In this document: positions 1 to 8,950 of the stretch, piece by piece
Layout: each line of letters starts with the position of its first letter
Position numbering within the stretch: position 1 is the stretch's first letter
Source of the DNA: Blastococcus saxobsidens
GTDB lineage: Bacteria; Actinomycetota; Actinomycetes; Mycobacteriales; Geodermatophilaceae
Assembly (NCBI RefSeq): GCF_002938435.1
Contig: NZ_POQT01000020.1
Coordinates: forward strand, 17,545-81,544
Length of the DNA stretch: 64,000 bases
Direction of reading: 5' to 3'
Notes under the pieces: model-generated
Told to the model about the DNA's origin: nothing
What the model saw: only the letters and a program-made list of their open reading frames with translations
Databases searched by the model: none
Program-made: the position numbers and the translations under genes

Positions 1-527
1 CGGTCGAGTTCGGCGTCGTAGGCGGCGCGGGAGGTCAGGGTGGTCTCCGTGTATCGGGTGAAGGCGTGGGTGGCCAGCATGCGGTCGACCACGGCGGCGG
101 GTTGGAACGCGAGGATGGCTTTGGCCACCCCGGCGGTGTGCAGCACGACCGGCTGCCCGACCTGCGAGTAGAGCCGCACCATGCCCGGCTGCTCGATCTT
201 GTCGGCGTAGACGATCGCGCTGCCGTCGAGCACGGCCAGGTGCACGGTGTGCAGGCACTCCCGGCCCAGCGACGCGAGGTGCGGACGGCTGATGTTGCGC
301 AGGTCGAACTGCTCGGCGGCGACCGAGGCCAGGCCGGCCAGCCGGTAGCCGACGCCGTAGTGGCCGTCGGCGTGCCGACGGGTCAACCCGGCCTCGGTCA
401 GGGTCTGCAGCATGCGCAGCGCCGTGGAGCGGTGCACCCCCAGGTGCTCGGCGACCTCGCTCTGGGTGCGGGGGCGCAGGCTGACCAGTTCGAGGATCTC
501 GGCCGCGCGCTGGATGCTCTGGGACAT
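1..527 (-). CDS. IclR-family transcriptional regulator (3' part beyond window)
   Basis: Reading leftward from an ATG at 527 gives a typical IclR protein beginning MSQSIQRAAEILELVSL. The first 60 residues form the winged helix-turn-helix (residues near SEVAEHLGVHRSTALRMLQTL), followed by the start of the effector domain. About 175 codons are present and the gene leaves the window at base 1, so roughly the last third is missing. A good ribosome site (AAGGAGACGACG) precedes the ATG. It is the last gene of the tctC-tctB-tctA-kdgK series and starts 19 bases after kdgK ends, so it is probably the local regulator of sugar-acid uptake. The effector is unknown. Confidence 0.88.
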   Translation of the reverse strand, partial: MSQSIQRAAEILELVSLRPRTQSEVAEHLGVHRSTALRMLQTLTEAGLTRRHADGHYGVGYRLAGLASVAAEQFDLRNISRPHLASLGRECLHTVHLAVLDGSAIVYADKIEQPGMVRLYSQVGQPVVLHTAGVAKAILAFQPAAVVDRMLATHAFTRYTETTLTSRAAYDAELD

Positions 528-546
528 CGTCGTCTCCTTCTGTCGC

Positions 547-1467
547 TCAGGCAGGCACGAAGTCGTGGGTGCTGCCCAACGCGCGGGCGGCGGTCCGGTG
601 CCCGCAGCTCAGCCGCCCGCCGACGTCCTGCCCGCCGAGCATCGCGGACAGGTAACCCGCGGCAAAGGCGTCCCCCGCACCGACGGGCTCCACCACCTGC
701 ACCGGGATCGCCGGCTCGAAGGTGGCAGTGGTCCCGTCGAACTCGGTGGCGCCGACAGCGCCGTCCTTGACCACGACGGTGCCGCCCAGCCCCAGCCGGC
801 CGTGCAGCCGGACGGCGTCGCCCTCGCCCCACAGGCCCTCGGCCTCGTCGCGACCGACGAAGACCAGGTCGGCCGCGGCGGACAGCCGCGCGAGCTCCGG
901 CGCCGCCTCGGCATGGGACCACAGCCCCGCACGGTGGTTCACGTCGAAGGAGACGAGGGCTCCGGCGTCCCGGGCGGCCGCGATCGCGGCGTCGGTCAGC
1001 CGGGCGCAGCCCTCTGACAACGCCGTGGTGATGCCGGTCAGGTGCAGGATGCGCACCCCCCGCAGGTCCACCCGGTCCAGCACCGCCGGGTCCATCCGGG
1101 ACGCCGCGGAGCCGGCTCGGTAGTAATGCACCGTGGTCGCCTCCGTGCCGGGGTCCTTGAAGTAGACGCCGGTGGGCGCAGCGGGATCCACGTCCACCCA
1201 CCGGACGTCGACGCCGTGCCGGCTGACCTCGTCCAGCAGCCGGGACCCCAGCGGGTCGGAACCGACGGCGCTGACCCAGGCGGTCCGGTGGCCGAGCCCG
1301 GTCAGGTAGAGCGCCACGGTCGACTCGGCGCCACCGGTACGGACGGAGAAGTTCTCCGCTGTGCGCAGCGGCTGACGGAGCGTGGGGGTGACCATGGCCA
1401 TGCTCTCGCCCAGGGTCACGACCGCGGGCACGTCGGCCTCAAACGACCGGGGTGGGAGTGCGCTCAC
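547..1467 (-). CDS. kdgK: 2-keto-3-deoxygluconate kinase (PfkB family)
   Basis: This 306-residue ribokinase/PfkB sugar kinase would phosphorylate 2-keto-3-deoxygluconate with ATP in the cytoplasm, feeding the lower Entner-Doudoroff route. The N-terminal VVTLGESMAMVTP segment, the central substrate loop and the C-terminal PfkB signature VGAGDAFAAGYLSAM (anion hole and catalytic Asp) are all present. The start is a GTG inside the end of tctA, a 29-base overlap that implies coupled translation. With a TctCBA importer and an IclR regulator, the cluster probably handles a uronate-derived sugar acid. Exact sugar specificity among PfkB kinases is inferred. Confidence 0.85.
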   Translation of the reverse strand: MSALPPRSFEADVPAVVTLGESMAMVTPTLRQPLRTAENFSVRTGGAESTVALYLTGLGHRTAWVSAVGSDPLGSRLLDEVSRHGVDVRWVDVDPAAPTGVYFKDPGTEATTVHYYRAGSAASRMDPAVLDRVDLRGVRILHLTGITTALSEGCARLTDAAIAAARDAGALVSFDVNHRAGLWSHAEAAPELARLSAAADLVFVGRDEAEGLWGEGDAVRLHGRLGLGGTVVVKDGAVGATEFDGTTATFEPAIPVQVVEPVGAGDAFAAGYLSAMLGGQDVGGRLSCGHRTAARALGSTHDFVPA

Positions 1468-2944
1468 GGGAGCGTCGTCCTTTCATGGAGCTGCGCAGGG
1501 GCTGGACGGTGACCGCGAGCAGGCTCAGCGCGATCAGCGTCATCCCGATGGGGCTGGAGAACAACGCGTCGCCGCCGTCGATGAGCAACGCGCGCCGCAG
1601 GTTGCTCTCCGCGAGCGGGCCCAGGATCAGCCCGAGAACCAGCGGGCCGGGTGGGAACCCGAACCGACGCATCAGCAGGCCGAGCAGACCGAACACCCAC
1701 ATGAGGGCGACGTCGAAGACGCTGTTCTGCACCGCGAACGTCCCCACCATGCAGAAGGTCACGACGACGACCGCCAGGTAGCGCGGGGGCAGGGCGAGCA
1801 GCTTGATCACCCCGCGCATGCGCATCAGGGCCAGAGCCAGGGCCAGGAGGGTGGCCAGCGTCATGAGGCCGGCCAGGCTGTAGACCAGGTCGGGGTTGGT
1901 GACGAACAGCGCCGGGCCGGGCTGCAGACCCCACACGACCATCGAGCCGAGCATCACGGCCATCACCGAGTCGCCGGGCACCCCGACGGCCAAGGTCGTG
2001 GTCAGCGAGCCGCCCATGGTGGCGCAGCTGGCACTGTCCGGCGCTGCGACGCCCTCCAGCGCTCCCTTGCCGAAGCGTTCGGGGGTCTGGGAGGTGCGAC
2101 GCGCCTGATCCCAGGCGACGACCCCGGCGATGTCCCCGCCGGCGGCCGGCACGACACCGACGACCGACCCGACCGCGCAGCCGATCATGGTGGGCTTGAC
2201 CAGCGAGCGGGTCTCTGCCCGGTTCGGCCACCAGCGGCCGAGCTGGGAGATCGGCTGCGGGACCCTGCCGGGGCGGGCGGAGACGAGCTGGTTGGTCACC
2301 TCGGCGATGCCGAAGAGCCCGATGATGGCGGCGATGAAGGGCACCCCGCTGGCGAGCTCGTCGAAGCCGAGGGTGAACCGCTGGTCACCGGTGATCGGAT
2401 CGCGGCCCACGACGCCCAGCAGGAGTCCGAAGAGCCCGGCGCCCAGGCCCTTGACGATCCGGCCGCCGGAGACGCCGACCATCATGGTCAACCCGAACAC
2501 GACCAGGCAGAACAGCTCGATCGGCCCGAACTGCAGGGCGAACCCGGCCAACGGCTGGGCCAGGAAGACCAGGATCAGGATCCCGGTCAGCGACCCGATC
2601 GCGGACACCAGGGCGGAACTGGTGAGCGCGATGCCGGCCTTGCCCTGCTTGGCCATGGGGTAGCCGTCGAAGGTGGTGGCGATCGAGGCGGGGGTCCCCG
2701 GGGTGTTGATCAGGATCGAGGGGACCCGGTCGCCGAACTGGGCGGCGACGTAGATCGACAGGAGCACGGCCAGGCCCGGCAACGGGTCCAGGGTGAGGGT
2801 GAACCCGGCAGCCAACGCCACCGCCATGGTCGCGGTGACGCCCGGGACGGCGCCGACCAGCGAGCCGAGCAGTACCCCGATGACCAGGCAGACCCCGATG
2901 TAGGGATCGGCGAGGGCGCCGAGCCCCTCGGCGAGTGCGTTCAC
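1439..2944 (-). CDS. tctA: Tripartite tricarboxylate transporter, large permease TctA
   Basis: This 501-residue polytopic membrane protein has the usual TctA length. It carries the family's N-terminal block LLGSLVGAVPGVTATM, then INTPGTPASIATTFDGYP, and a second inverted copy around PAAGGDIAGVVAWDQARR and GVPGDSVMAVMLGS. It is the main channel of a three-part, ion-gradient-driven carboxylate uptake system. The chosen start is GTG at 2944, whose GTGA overlaps the tctB stop; the open frame continues upstream but that part is tctB in another frame. The substrate is not visible from sequence. The kdgK neighbour suggests a sugar acid rather than citrate. Confidence 0.9.
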   Translation of the reverse strand: MNALAEGLGALADPYIGVCLVIGVLLGSLVGAVPGVTATMAVALAAGFTLTLDPLPGLAVLLSIYVAAQFGDRVPSILINTPGTPASIATTFDGYPMAKQGKAGIALTSSALVSAIGSLTGILILVFLAQPLAGFALQFGPIELFCLVVFGLTMMVGVSGGRIVKGLGAGLFGLLLGVVGRDPITGDQRFTLGFDELASGVPFIAAIIGLFGIAEVTNQLVSARPGRVPQPISQLGRWWPNRAETRSLVKPTMIGCAVGSVVGVVPAAGGDIAGVVAWDQARRTSQTPERFGKGALEGVAAPDSASCATMGGSLTTTLAVGVPGDSVMAVMLGSMVVWGLQPGPALFVTNPDLVYSLAGLMTLATLLALALALMRMRGVIKLLALPPRYLAVVVVTFCMVGTFAVQNSVFDVALMWVFGLLGLLMRRFGFPPGPLVLGLILGPLAESNLRRALLIDGGDALFSSPIGMTLIALSLLAVTVQPLRSSMKGRRSRERTPTPVV

Positions 2945-3513
2945 AGCGGCACCCGCAGCAGCAGGCCGAAGATCCCGTACGTCAACCCCACGATGACCGC
3001 CGGGAAGACCACCAGAGCGTGGACACCCCGGCTGCCCAGCACCGCGGTCAACGCCGCGACGAACACGAAGGTCACGGGCACGAAGTGGAAGTACTGCCAG
3101 GCGCTGCCGTAGCAGATGACCAGGGCAGCGAGGCCACCGAGCTGCAGCAGCCCGTGCCGGGTGACCGACTCGTCGTCGGGCACCGCACGGTGCAGCAGCC
3201 CGGCGGCGGCGATGCCCCCGGCCGCCAGCAGCAGGCCGAGGCCCAGCACGGTCGGCCACCAGTCCGGGCCGAGGCTCCCGTCGTCGCCTCCTGTCGGCAG
3301 GCCGCGGCTGCCGGCCAGGGTAAGCACCCCGCAGCCGGCGACGACGGCGGCGACCAGCAGGTCACGGGCCCGGCCGTAGGGGACCCTCGCCTCGGCGTCG
3401 AGGTGTCCGTCCACCGCGTTGCCGGGCACGGCCGCGTCTGGGCCGGTGGGCTCGACGGGCGGGCCGCCGGTGCCCCCCGCCCCCGCCGGGCGCACGGAGA
3501 TCCGGGGGCTCAT
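2941..3513 (-). CDS. tctB: Tripartite tricarboxylate transporter, small permease TctB
   Basis: This 190-residue protein has a Gly/Pro-rich cytoplasmic N-terminus of about 45 residues and then four predicted membrane helices (for example DLLVAAVVAGCGVLTLAG, VLGLGLLLAAGGIAAAGLL, FVPVTFVFVAALTAVLG). That is the layout of TctB/DUF1468 subunits that pair with TctA. Its ATG overlaps the tctC stop (ATGA at 3513-3510) and its TGA overlaps the tctA GTG, so the three transporter genes are translationally coupled. TctB sequences are poorly conserved, so the assignment rests on topology and position. Confidence 0.88.
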   Translation of the reverse strand: MSPRISVRPAGAGGTGGPPVEPTGPDAAVPGNAVDGHLDAEARVPYGRARDLLVAAVVAGCGVLTLAGSRGLPTGGDDGSLGPDWWPTVLGLGLLLAAGGIAAAGLLHRAVPDDESVTRHGLLQLGGLAALVICYGSAWQYFHFVPVTFVFVAALTAVLGSRGVHALVVFPAVIVGLTYGIFGLLLRVPL

Positions 3514-4493
3514 GACGCCAGCAGTTCGGCGAACCGAGCGCTCTCCTCGGTGACGAACTCGCTTGCCTCGTCGGCGTCCCGGTAGGTGACGATGTTGCCG
3601 CCGCTCTCGATCAGCTCGATGTAGCTCGGGGCCTCCACGGCAGTGCCGATGGCGGACTCCAGGGTGTCGCGGACCTCGTCGGGCAGGCCGGCCGGTGCGG
3701 CGATGACCGCCCAGCTGCCGATCTCGACGTCGTAGCCCTGCTCGATCGCGGTCGGGACGCCCTCCAGGGCCGGAGCCGGTTCCTCGGTGAACACCGCCAG
3801 CACTCGCAGTCGCCCGTCGGCGTGGGCCGGGGCGGTCTCGCCGATCCCGGCGACCACCGCGTCGACCTGGCCGCCGATGGCCGCGGTGACCGCGGGGGCG
3901 CCGCCGTCGAAGGGCACGGCCTGCAACTCGATGTCGGCGGCCTGGGACAGCGCAGTCACGCCGGCGTCCCAGATCGAACCGGCACCGGCGGTGGAGACCG
4001 ACACCGTGCCAGGCGCCTCCTTCGCCGCCGTGATCAGGTCCTCGAGGGTCTGGTAGGGGCTGTCGGCGGGGACGGCGATGGTGCCCGGCTGGGCGTTGAC
4101 CTGCCCCAGGAAGTCGTAGTCCGCCGGGTCGACGTCGAAGTCCTGATACTGCAGCATGCTCACCTCGACCGGCAGGACGGCGATCGAGTAGCCGTCGGGG
4201 TTCTGGTCGGCGAGGAACTGCATGCCGACCGAGCCGGAGGCGCCCGGCCGGTTCTCCACGACCACCGAGACGCCGAGGTCGTCCTCGAGCTCCGTGCCCA
4301 GGGTGCGGGCGGTCAGGTCGGTGGCCCCACCGGCCGCCGTGGGCGTGTAGAGCGTGATCGTGTCGTTCGGGAAGTCGTTGCCCGGGGGGGTCTCGCCGGC
4401 GCCTCCGCGGGAGGCGCACCCGTTCAGGGCGACGGCGACGGAGGCGACCGCGACGGCAGCGGCGGTGCGACGGGCGGTGACGGATGGGGACAT
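3510..4493 (-). CDS. tctC: Tripartite tricarboxylate transporter substrate-binding lipoprotein TctC
   Basis: This 327-residue Bug/TctC-family receptor has a lipoprotein signal peptide ending in the lipobox LNGC. The mature part shows the family signature YTPTAAGGATDLTARTLG (ligand loop) and VVENRPGASGSVGMQFLA. It captures a carboxylated solute outside the membrane for TctAB. I chose the ATG at 4493 because AAAGGACGACG precedes it and the signal peptide follows directly; an in-frame ATG at 4547 would add 18 residues in front of the signal and falls in the operator palindrome. It is first in its operon. Confidence 0.9.
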   Translation of the reverse strand: MSPSVTARRTAAAVAVASVAVALNGCASRGGAGETPPGNDFPNDTITLYTPTAAGGATDLTARTLGTELEDDLGVSVVVENRPGASGSVGMQFLADQNPDGYSIAVLPVEVSMLQYQDFDVDPADYDFLGQVNAQPGTIAVPADSPYQTLEDLITAAKEAPGTVSVSTAGAGSIWDAGVTALSQAADIELQAVPFDGGAPAVTAAIGGQVDAVVAGIGETAPAHADGRLRVLAVFTEEPAPALEGVPTAIEQGYDVEIGSWAVIAAPAGLPDEVRDTLESAIGTAVEAPSYIELIESGGNIVTYRDADEASEFVTEESARFAELLAS

Positions 4494-4510
4494 CGTCGTC
4501 CTTTCGTTTG

Positions 4511-4547
4511 TTGCATAGGCTGCAACAGGTGTGCTCAATGCGCACAC
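4511..4547. promoter_or_regulatory. Two palindromes upstream of tctC (candidate IclR operator)
   Basis: TTGCATAGGCTGCAA (4511-4525) is a 5-bp inverted repeat with a 5-base spacer. GTGTGCTCAATGCGCACAC (4529-4547) has 6-bp arms around 7 bases. Both lie 18 to 54 bases upstream of the tctC ATG, where a repressor would block transcription. The second site contains GCTCAATG, which also occurs in the dyads of the other IclR regulon in this window (40599, 57136). Binding by the IclR protein at 1-527 is inferred from proximity. Confidence 0.55.
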
Positions 4548-4863
4548 GCTATGCCATGTGCATCACACCGACAAGGGGATGAGCGGGCCAGTTCGCGGTC
4601 GTGTGCGGTGGAGCGCCACCTCTGCGCCCTCGAGGAGCCGGGCACGCGCTCCGGCCACTCGCCAGACGGCATGCTGAGTACCGCGTGCCGCGGCCTGGGC
4701 TCGCTACCCCGTTCGGCGATGTCCGGGGGCTGCACCTGCGGGGTGTGCGACAGCACGCGGGCCGGTGATCCGACGGCCCGACACGTGCCCAACAAGCCGT
4801 GCGCGGGGCAGACTCGGCCCTCGAGCTGTTTCCTGCGACGACGCGGAAGGCCAGAGGTGCGAC
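4548..4863. other. Intergenic region between divergent tctC and ppsR
   Basis: These 316 bases separate the leftward tct operon from the rightward ppsR-ppsA pair and must hold both promoters. I see no conserved coding frame, no strong hairpin and no clear -35/-10 pair. Frames open on both strands here are composition effects. Confidence 0.5.
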
Positions 4864-4920
4864 ATGACGCCCGATCCCTCGGGTGACCGTTCCGGCGACG
4901 TCCGCCGGGGTGCCCGGTGA
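4864..4920 (+). CDS. Candidate 18-codon leader peptide coupled to ppsR
   Basis: A short frame ([18 protein letters not shown]) starts at an ATG preceded by AGAGG at a suitable distance. Its TGA (4918-4920) overlaps the GTG start of ppsR (4917-4919) in a GTGA junction. The ppsR GTG has no obvious ribosome site of its own, so the short frame may deliver ribosomes to it. The peptide has no recognisable domain. It could be chance in GC-rich DNA. Confidence 0.35.
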   Translation: MTPDPSGDRSGDVRRGAR

Positions 4921-5825
4921 CCCATCGCCTCCCGGCCCTGCCCGACGACGGCGACGACGAGACCGTCGTCCCGGTGTTCTTCCTGTCCGACAGCACCGGC
5001 ATCAGCGCGGAGACGATGGGCAACGCGCTGCTCATCCAGTTCCCGGACGTGCGCTTCGAGCGCACCGTGATCCCGTTCATCTCCTCGGTCGAGGAGGCCC
5101 GCGAGGTGGTGGCCCAGCTCGACGAGGTGATGGCGGGACCGGTCGCCCCGCTGGTCTTCACCACCGCGGCGGTCGACGAGGTGCGCGCGGAGCTGATGCG
5201 GACGAAGGCCCCGATCATCGACTTCTTCGGGCTGCACATGGACCGCGTGGAGGCGCAGCTCGGCGCCCGCGGGCTGCGCGAGGCCCGGCGGCTGCACGGC
5301 CTCGGCGACGTCCGCCGCTACAACGACCGGATGGCGGCGATCGAGTTCGCCATCGAGCACGACGACGGCCTGAGCCCCCGGGGGCTGGACCGGGCCGACG
5401 TCGTCCTGCTCGCGCCGTCGCGCTGCGGCAAGACCCCGACGGCCATGTACCTGGCCCTGCAGCACGGCCTGTTCGTCGCCAACTACCCGCTCGTCGACGA
5501 GGACCTGGAGACCACCGACCTGCCGCGGCCGGTCCGGGGTCTGGCCGACCGCTGCTTCGGGCTGACCACCACCGTCGCCCGGCTCAGCCGGGTGCGCCAG
5601 GAGCGCCGCCCGGACTCCCGGTATGCCTCGGAAGAGCAGTGCCGGTTCGAGCTGCGCCGGGCGACGGCGATGTACGACAGGCATGATCTGCCCACCGTGG
5701 ACACCTCGGCGGCCTCCGTCGAGGAGATCGCCGCCGTGGTGATCCAGACCCTGGCCCGGCAACGGCGCAGCCTCGCGCGCCGGCAGGCCGGCCACGACCT
5801 CCGCCGAGGAAGGATGGACCGCTGA
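4917..5825 (+). CDS. ppsR: PEP synthase regulatory protein (bifunctional kinase/pyrophosphorylase)
   Basis: This 302-residue DUF299 protein controls PEP synthase by ADP-dependent phosphorylation of a Thr next to the catalytic His and by Pi-dependent dephosphorylation. Family marks are [20 protein letters not shown] near the N-terminus and the P-loop-like [16 protein letters not shown] around residues 163-178. The start is GTG at 4917. The stop (TGA 5823-5825) shares one base with the ppsA ATG, so regulator and target are made together. The family also includes PPDK regulators, but the adjacent target is a PEP synthase. Confidence 0.93.
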   Translation: MTHRLPALPDDGDDETVVPVFFLSDSTGISAETMGNALLIQFPDVRFERTVIPFISSVEEAREVVAQLDEVMAGPVAPLVFTTAAVDEVRAELMRTKAPIIDFFGLHMDRVEAQLGARGLREARRLHGLGDVRRYNDRMAAIEFAIEHDDGLSPRGLDRADVVLLAPSRCGKTPTAMYLALQHGLFVANYPLVDEDLETTDLPRPVRGLADRCFGLTTTVARLSRVRQERRPDSRYASEEQCRFELRRATAMYDRHDLPTVDTSAASVEEIAAVVIQTLARQRRSLARRQAGHDLRRGRMDR

Positions 5826-8245
5826 TGAGCACCGACACCACCTCCGACGTACCGACCGGGGGCACGCCGGACGACGGCGACAACGTCCGCTGGTTCGCCG
5901 AGCTCGGGCTGGCCGACCTGGAGGTGGTGGGCGGCAAGAACTCCTCGCTGGGCGAGATGATCTCCCAGCTCGCCGACGCCGGGGTCAGCGTGCCCGACGG
6001 CTTCGCCACCACGGCGGCGGCCTACCAGCGCTTCCTCGGTGACACCGGGCTCGCGGACCGGATCGCCGAACGGCTGCGCGGCCTGGACACCGACGACGTC
6101 CGGGCCCTGTCGGCCGCCGGCCAGGAGATCCGCCGGGCCGTGGTCGAGCAGCCGTTCCCGCCGGCCCTGGAGGGCGACATCCGCAAGGCCTACGAGCAGC
6201 TGGCCGGCGACGACGCCGAGGCCTCCTTCGCGGTCCGCTCCAGCGCCACCGCCGAGGACCTCCCGGACGCCTCCTTCGCCGGGCAGCAGGAGACGTTCCT
6301 CAACGTGCGCGGCATCGACGCGGTGCTGCAGGCCGTTCGCGAGGTCTACGCCTCGCTCTACAACGACCGGGCGATCGCCTACCGGGTGCACCACGGCTTC
6401 GACCACGAGGCGGTCTCGCTGTCGGCGGGCGTGCAGCGGATGGTGCGCTCCGACATCGGCGCCTCGGGCGTCATGTTCACCATGGACACCGAGTCCGGGT
6501 TCCGCGACGCCGTCTTCATCACCTCGGCCTACGGCCTCGGCGAGGGGGTCGTGCAGGGCGCGGTCAACCCCGACGAGTTCTACGTCTACAAGCCCGCGCT
6601 GGCCGCCGGGCGCCCGGCGATCCTCAAGCGGGGCGTGGGGGAGAAGGCCACCAAGATGGTCTACACCGAGCACGCGGAGGTGGGCCGGACGACGGCGTTC
6701 GTCGACGTCGACCCCGCCGAGCGCCGGCTGCTGTCCCTCACCGACGACGAGGTCCTCGAGCTGGCCCGCCAGGCCGTCCGGATCGAGGAGCACTACGGCC
6801 GGCCGATGGACATCGAGTGGGGCAGGGACGGGCTGACCGGGAAGCTGTTCATCCTGCAGGCGCGCCCGGAGACCGTGCAGTCCCGGTCGGGCAACACCTC
6901 CGAGCGGTACCGGCTCACCGGCACCGGGGAGGTCATCGCCGAGGGGCGGGCGATCGGCCAGAAGATCGGGGCCGGTGCCGTCCGGGTGCTCGACGACATC
7001 GACCAGATGGACTCCTTCGTCGCCGGGGACGTGCTCGTCGCGGACATGACCGACCCGGACTGGGAACCGATCATGAAGCGGGCCTCGGCGATCGTCACCA
7101 ACCGCGGGGGGCGCACCTGCCACGCGGCGATCATCGCCCGCGAGCTGGGCATCCCCGCCGTCGTCGGCACCGGCACGGCCACCCGTACGCTGTCCGACGG
7201 CGACACCGTGACCGTCTCCTGCGCCGAGGGCGACACCGGCTTCATCTACGCCGGTGAGGTCGGCTTCGAGGTGGCCGAGACCGAGCTCGACGCCATGCCG
7301 GAGATCCCGACCAAGATCATGATGAACGTCGGGACGCCGGAGCAGGCCTTCGCGTTCTCCCGGCTGCCGCACTCCGGCGTGGGGCTGGCCCGGCTGGAAT
7401 TCATCATCAACCGGCAGATCGGCATCCACCCGCGGGCGCTGCTGGAGCTCGACCGGCTCGAGGGGAAGCTCAAGGCGCAGATCGAGGAGCGGATCGTCGC
7501 CTACCCCTCGCCGCGGGACTTCTTCGTGCAGCGGGTCGCCGAGGGCGTCTCGATGATCGCCGCGGCGTTCGCGCCCGAGCCGGTGATCGTGCGGATGAGC
7601 GACTTCAAGTCCAACGAGTACGCCAATCTCCTCGGCGGCGAGCAGTACGAGCCGCACGAGGAGAACCCGATGATCGGCTACCGCGGGGCCTCGCGGTACC
7701 TGTCGGACGACTTCACCGAGTGCTTCGCCATGGAGTGCGAGGCGCTGCGGTACGTCCGCGACGAGATGGGCCTGACGAACGTCAAGATCATGATCCCGTT
7801 CGTCCGGACGGTGGCCGAGATCGAGGGCGTCGTCCGGCTGCTGGGCGAGCACGGGCTGCGCCGCGGGGAGAACGACCTGTCCGTGGTGATGATGTGCGAG
7901 CTGCCGTCCAACGCGCTGCTGGCCGGCGACTTCCTCGAGCACGTCGACGGCTTCTCCATCGGCTCCAACGACATGACGCAGCTGACGCTGGGGCTCGACC
8001 GCGACTCCGCACTGGTGGCCGGGGGCTTCGACGAGCGCGACCCCGCGGTGCTCGCGCTGCTGGAGATGGCGATCCGGGCCTGCCTGGAGCGGGGCAAGTA
8101 CGTCGGCATCTGCGGCCAGGGCCCCAGCGACCACCCCGACCTCGCGCAGTGGCTCGTGGAGCAGGGCATCGAGAGCATGTCGCTCAACCCGGACACCGTC
8201 GTCGACACCTGGCTGCACCTGGCGAAGCTCGCTCGCGCGTCCTGA
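5825..8245 (+). CDS. ppsA: Phosphoenolpyruvate synthase
   Basis: This 806-residue enzyme converts pyruvate, ATP and water to PEP, AMP and Pi, the gluconeogenic entry for carbon arriving as pyruvate or lactate. It has an N-terminal ATP-grasp nucleotide domain (about 15-350), a central swivelling domain with phospho-His at about residue 433 (motif [15 protein letters not shown], the Thr being the regulatory site) and a C-terminal PEP/pyruvate TIM barrel with catalytic Cys near residue 763 ([11 protein letters not shown]). The length matches the family (about 800). The context fits the later lactate and rhamnose genes, which yield pyruvate. Confidence 0.95.
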   Translation: MSTDTTSDVPTGGTPDDGDNVRWFAELGLADLEVVGGKNSSLGEMISQLADAGVSVPDGFATTAAAYQRFLGDTGLADRIAERLRGLDTDDVRALSAAGQEIRRAVVEQPFPPALEGDIRKAYEQLAGDDAEASFAVRSSATAEDLPDASFAGQQETFLNVRGIDAVLQAVREVYASLYNDRAIAYRVHHGFDHEAVSLSAGVQRMVRSDIGASGVMFTMDTESGFRDAVFITSAYGLGEGVVQGAVNPDEFYVYKPALAAGRPAILKRGVGEKATKMVYTEHAEVGRTTAFVDVDPAERRLLSLTDDEVLELARQAVRIEEHYGRPMDIEWGRDGLTGKLFILQARPETVQSRSGNTSERYRLTGTGEVIAEGRAIGQKIGAGAVRVLDDIDQMDSFVAGDVLVADMTDPDWEPIMKRASAIVTNRGGRTCHAAIIARELGIPAVVGTGTATRTLSDGDTVTVSCAEGDTGFIYAGEVGFEVAETELDAMPEIPTKIMMNVGTPEQAFAFSRLPHSGVGLARLEFIINRQIGIHPRALLELDRLEGKLKAQIEERIVAYPSPRDFFVQRVAEGVSMIAAAFAPEPVIVRMSDFKSNEYANLLGGEQYEPHEENPMIGYRGASRYLSDDFTECFAMECEALRYVRDEMGLTNVKIMIPFVRTVAEIEGVVRLLGEHGLRRGENDLSVVMMCELPSNALLAGDFLEHVDGFSIGSNDMTQLTLGLDRDSALVAGGFDERDPAVLALLEMAIRACLERGKYVGICGQGPSDHPDLAQWLVEQGIESMSLNPDTVVDTWLHLAKLARAS

Positions 8246-8255
8246 CCGACCGCGG

Positions 8256-8293
8256 CCGCACCGGCACCGCTCCCGGGAGCGGTGCCGGTGCGG
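8256..8293. terminator. 38-base perfect palindrome, bidirectional terminator
   Basis: The arms CCGCACCGGCACCGCTCCC and GGGAGCGGTGCCGGTGCGG are exact reverse complements with no spacer. The element sits between the converging ends of ppsA and the TetR gene. There is no T-run, as usual in such GC-rich genomes. Confidence 0.75.
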
Positions 8294-8301
8294 CGCGGGG
8301 C

Positions 8302-8910
8302 TCAGCCCGCCCGGGGGTCGCTCAGCTGGGTCCCGATCCACGCCGCGGCGAGCCGGCGGGCCCGGGCGAGCGGGTCGTCGCCGGGCAGCCCGGGGGTCGT
8401 GGCCGCGCGCGCGAAGCGGTTCAGGGCGCCGTCGTAGAGCAGCAGCAGGGTGGCCGCGGCCTCCTCCGGGTCGAGGAGGCCGGCGGCGGAGGCGAGCTCC
8501 CGGAGGCGCTCGCCGAGCAGCCGGGTGTCGGCCTCCAGCCACGGGTGCCCCGGGTGGTCGGCGGGCAGCTCGGTGGCGGCCGCGAGGAAGGCGCAGCCGC
8601 GGCCGTTGCCCTCCCGGGACCGGTACCGCGCGACCGCGTCGAACAGCGACAGCAGCCGGTCGACCGGGTCGTCCCGCTCGGCCAGCACCTCGTCCCAGGT
8701 CAGCCGCCACCTCTCGTGCCGGCGGCCCAGGTACGCGGCCACGAGGGCGTCCTTGCCCGCGAAGTGGGCGTACATCGTGGCCGGGGAGACCCCGGCGCGG
8801 GTCAGCACCGCGTCCACCCCGGTCGCGGCGATGCCGGAGGCGTAGAACAGCTCGCCGGCCGCGGTCAGCAGCCGCTCGCGTGCCGGTGGGGTGGCGGGAG
8901 CCCTCGTCAT
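8302..8910 (-). CDS. TetR/AcrR-family transcriptional repressor
   Basis: This 202-residue protein has an N-terminal helix-turn-helix (residues 10-55, ending GVSPATMYAHFAGKDALVAAYL) and a helical ligand domain typical of TetR. It is divergent from an MFS transporter with only 21 bases between the start codons, and the gap holds two palindromes. The classical arrangement is a repressor of itself and the transporter, released by a transported small molecule. The ligand is unknown. Confidence 0.9.
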   Translation of the reverse strand: MTRAPATPPARERLLTAAGELFYASGIAATGVDAVLTRAGVSPATMYAHFAGKDALVAAYLGRRHERWRLTWDEVLAERDDPVDRLLSLFDAVARYRSREGNGRGCAFLAAATELPADHPGHPWLEADTRLLGERLRELASAAGLLDPEEAAATLLLLYDGALNRFARAATTPGLPGDDPLARARRLAAAWIGTQLSDPRAG

Positions 8911-8919
8911 GCCCCTACT

Positions 8920-8950
8920 GTAACGAGCGTTATGCCGAAACGATCGTTAC
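8920..8950. promoter_or_regulatory. TetR operator pair between the TetR and MFS genes
   Basis: TAACGAGCGTTA (8921-8932) and AACGATCGTT (8939-8948) are two dyads 18 bases apart, centre to centre. Outer arms GTAACG (8920-8925) and CGTTAC (8945-8950) tie them into one larger dyad. The first ends on the A of the proposed MFS start codon, so bound repressor would cover the translation start. Confidence 0.7.

Noticed and set aside
4494..4547. ATG at 4547 as the tctC start.
   Set aside because: It would put 18 residues before the signal peptide and place the start codon in the operator palindrome; ATG 4493 has a good ribosome site.
5483..8710. A 1,075-codon open frame on the minus strand across ppsA.
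   Set aside because: It is antisense to a fully conserved PEP synthase; the product is low-complexity and has no domain. High GC leaves antisense frames open.
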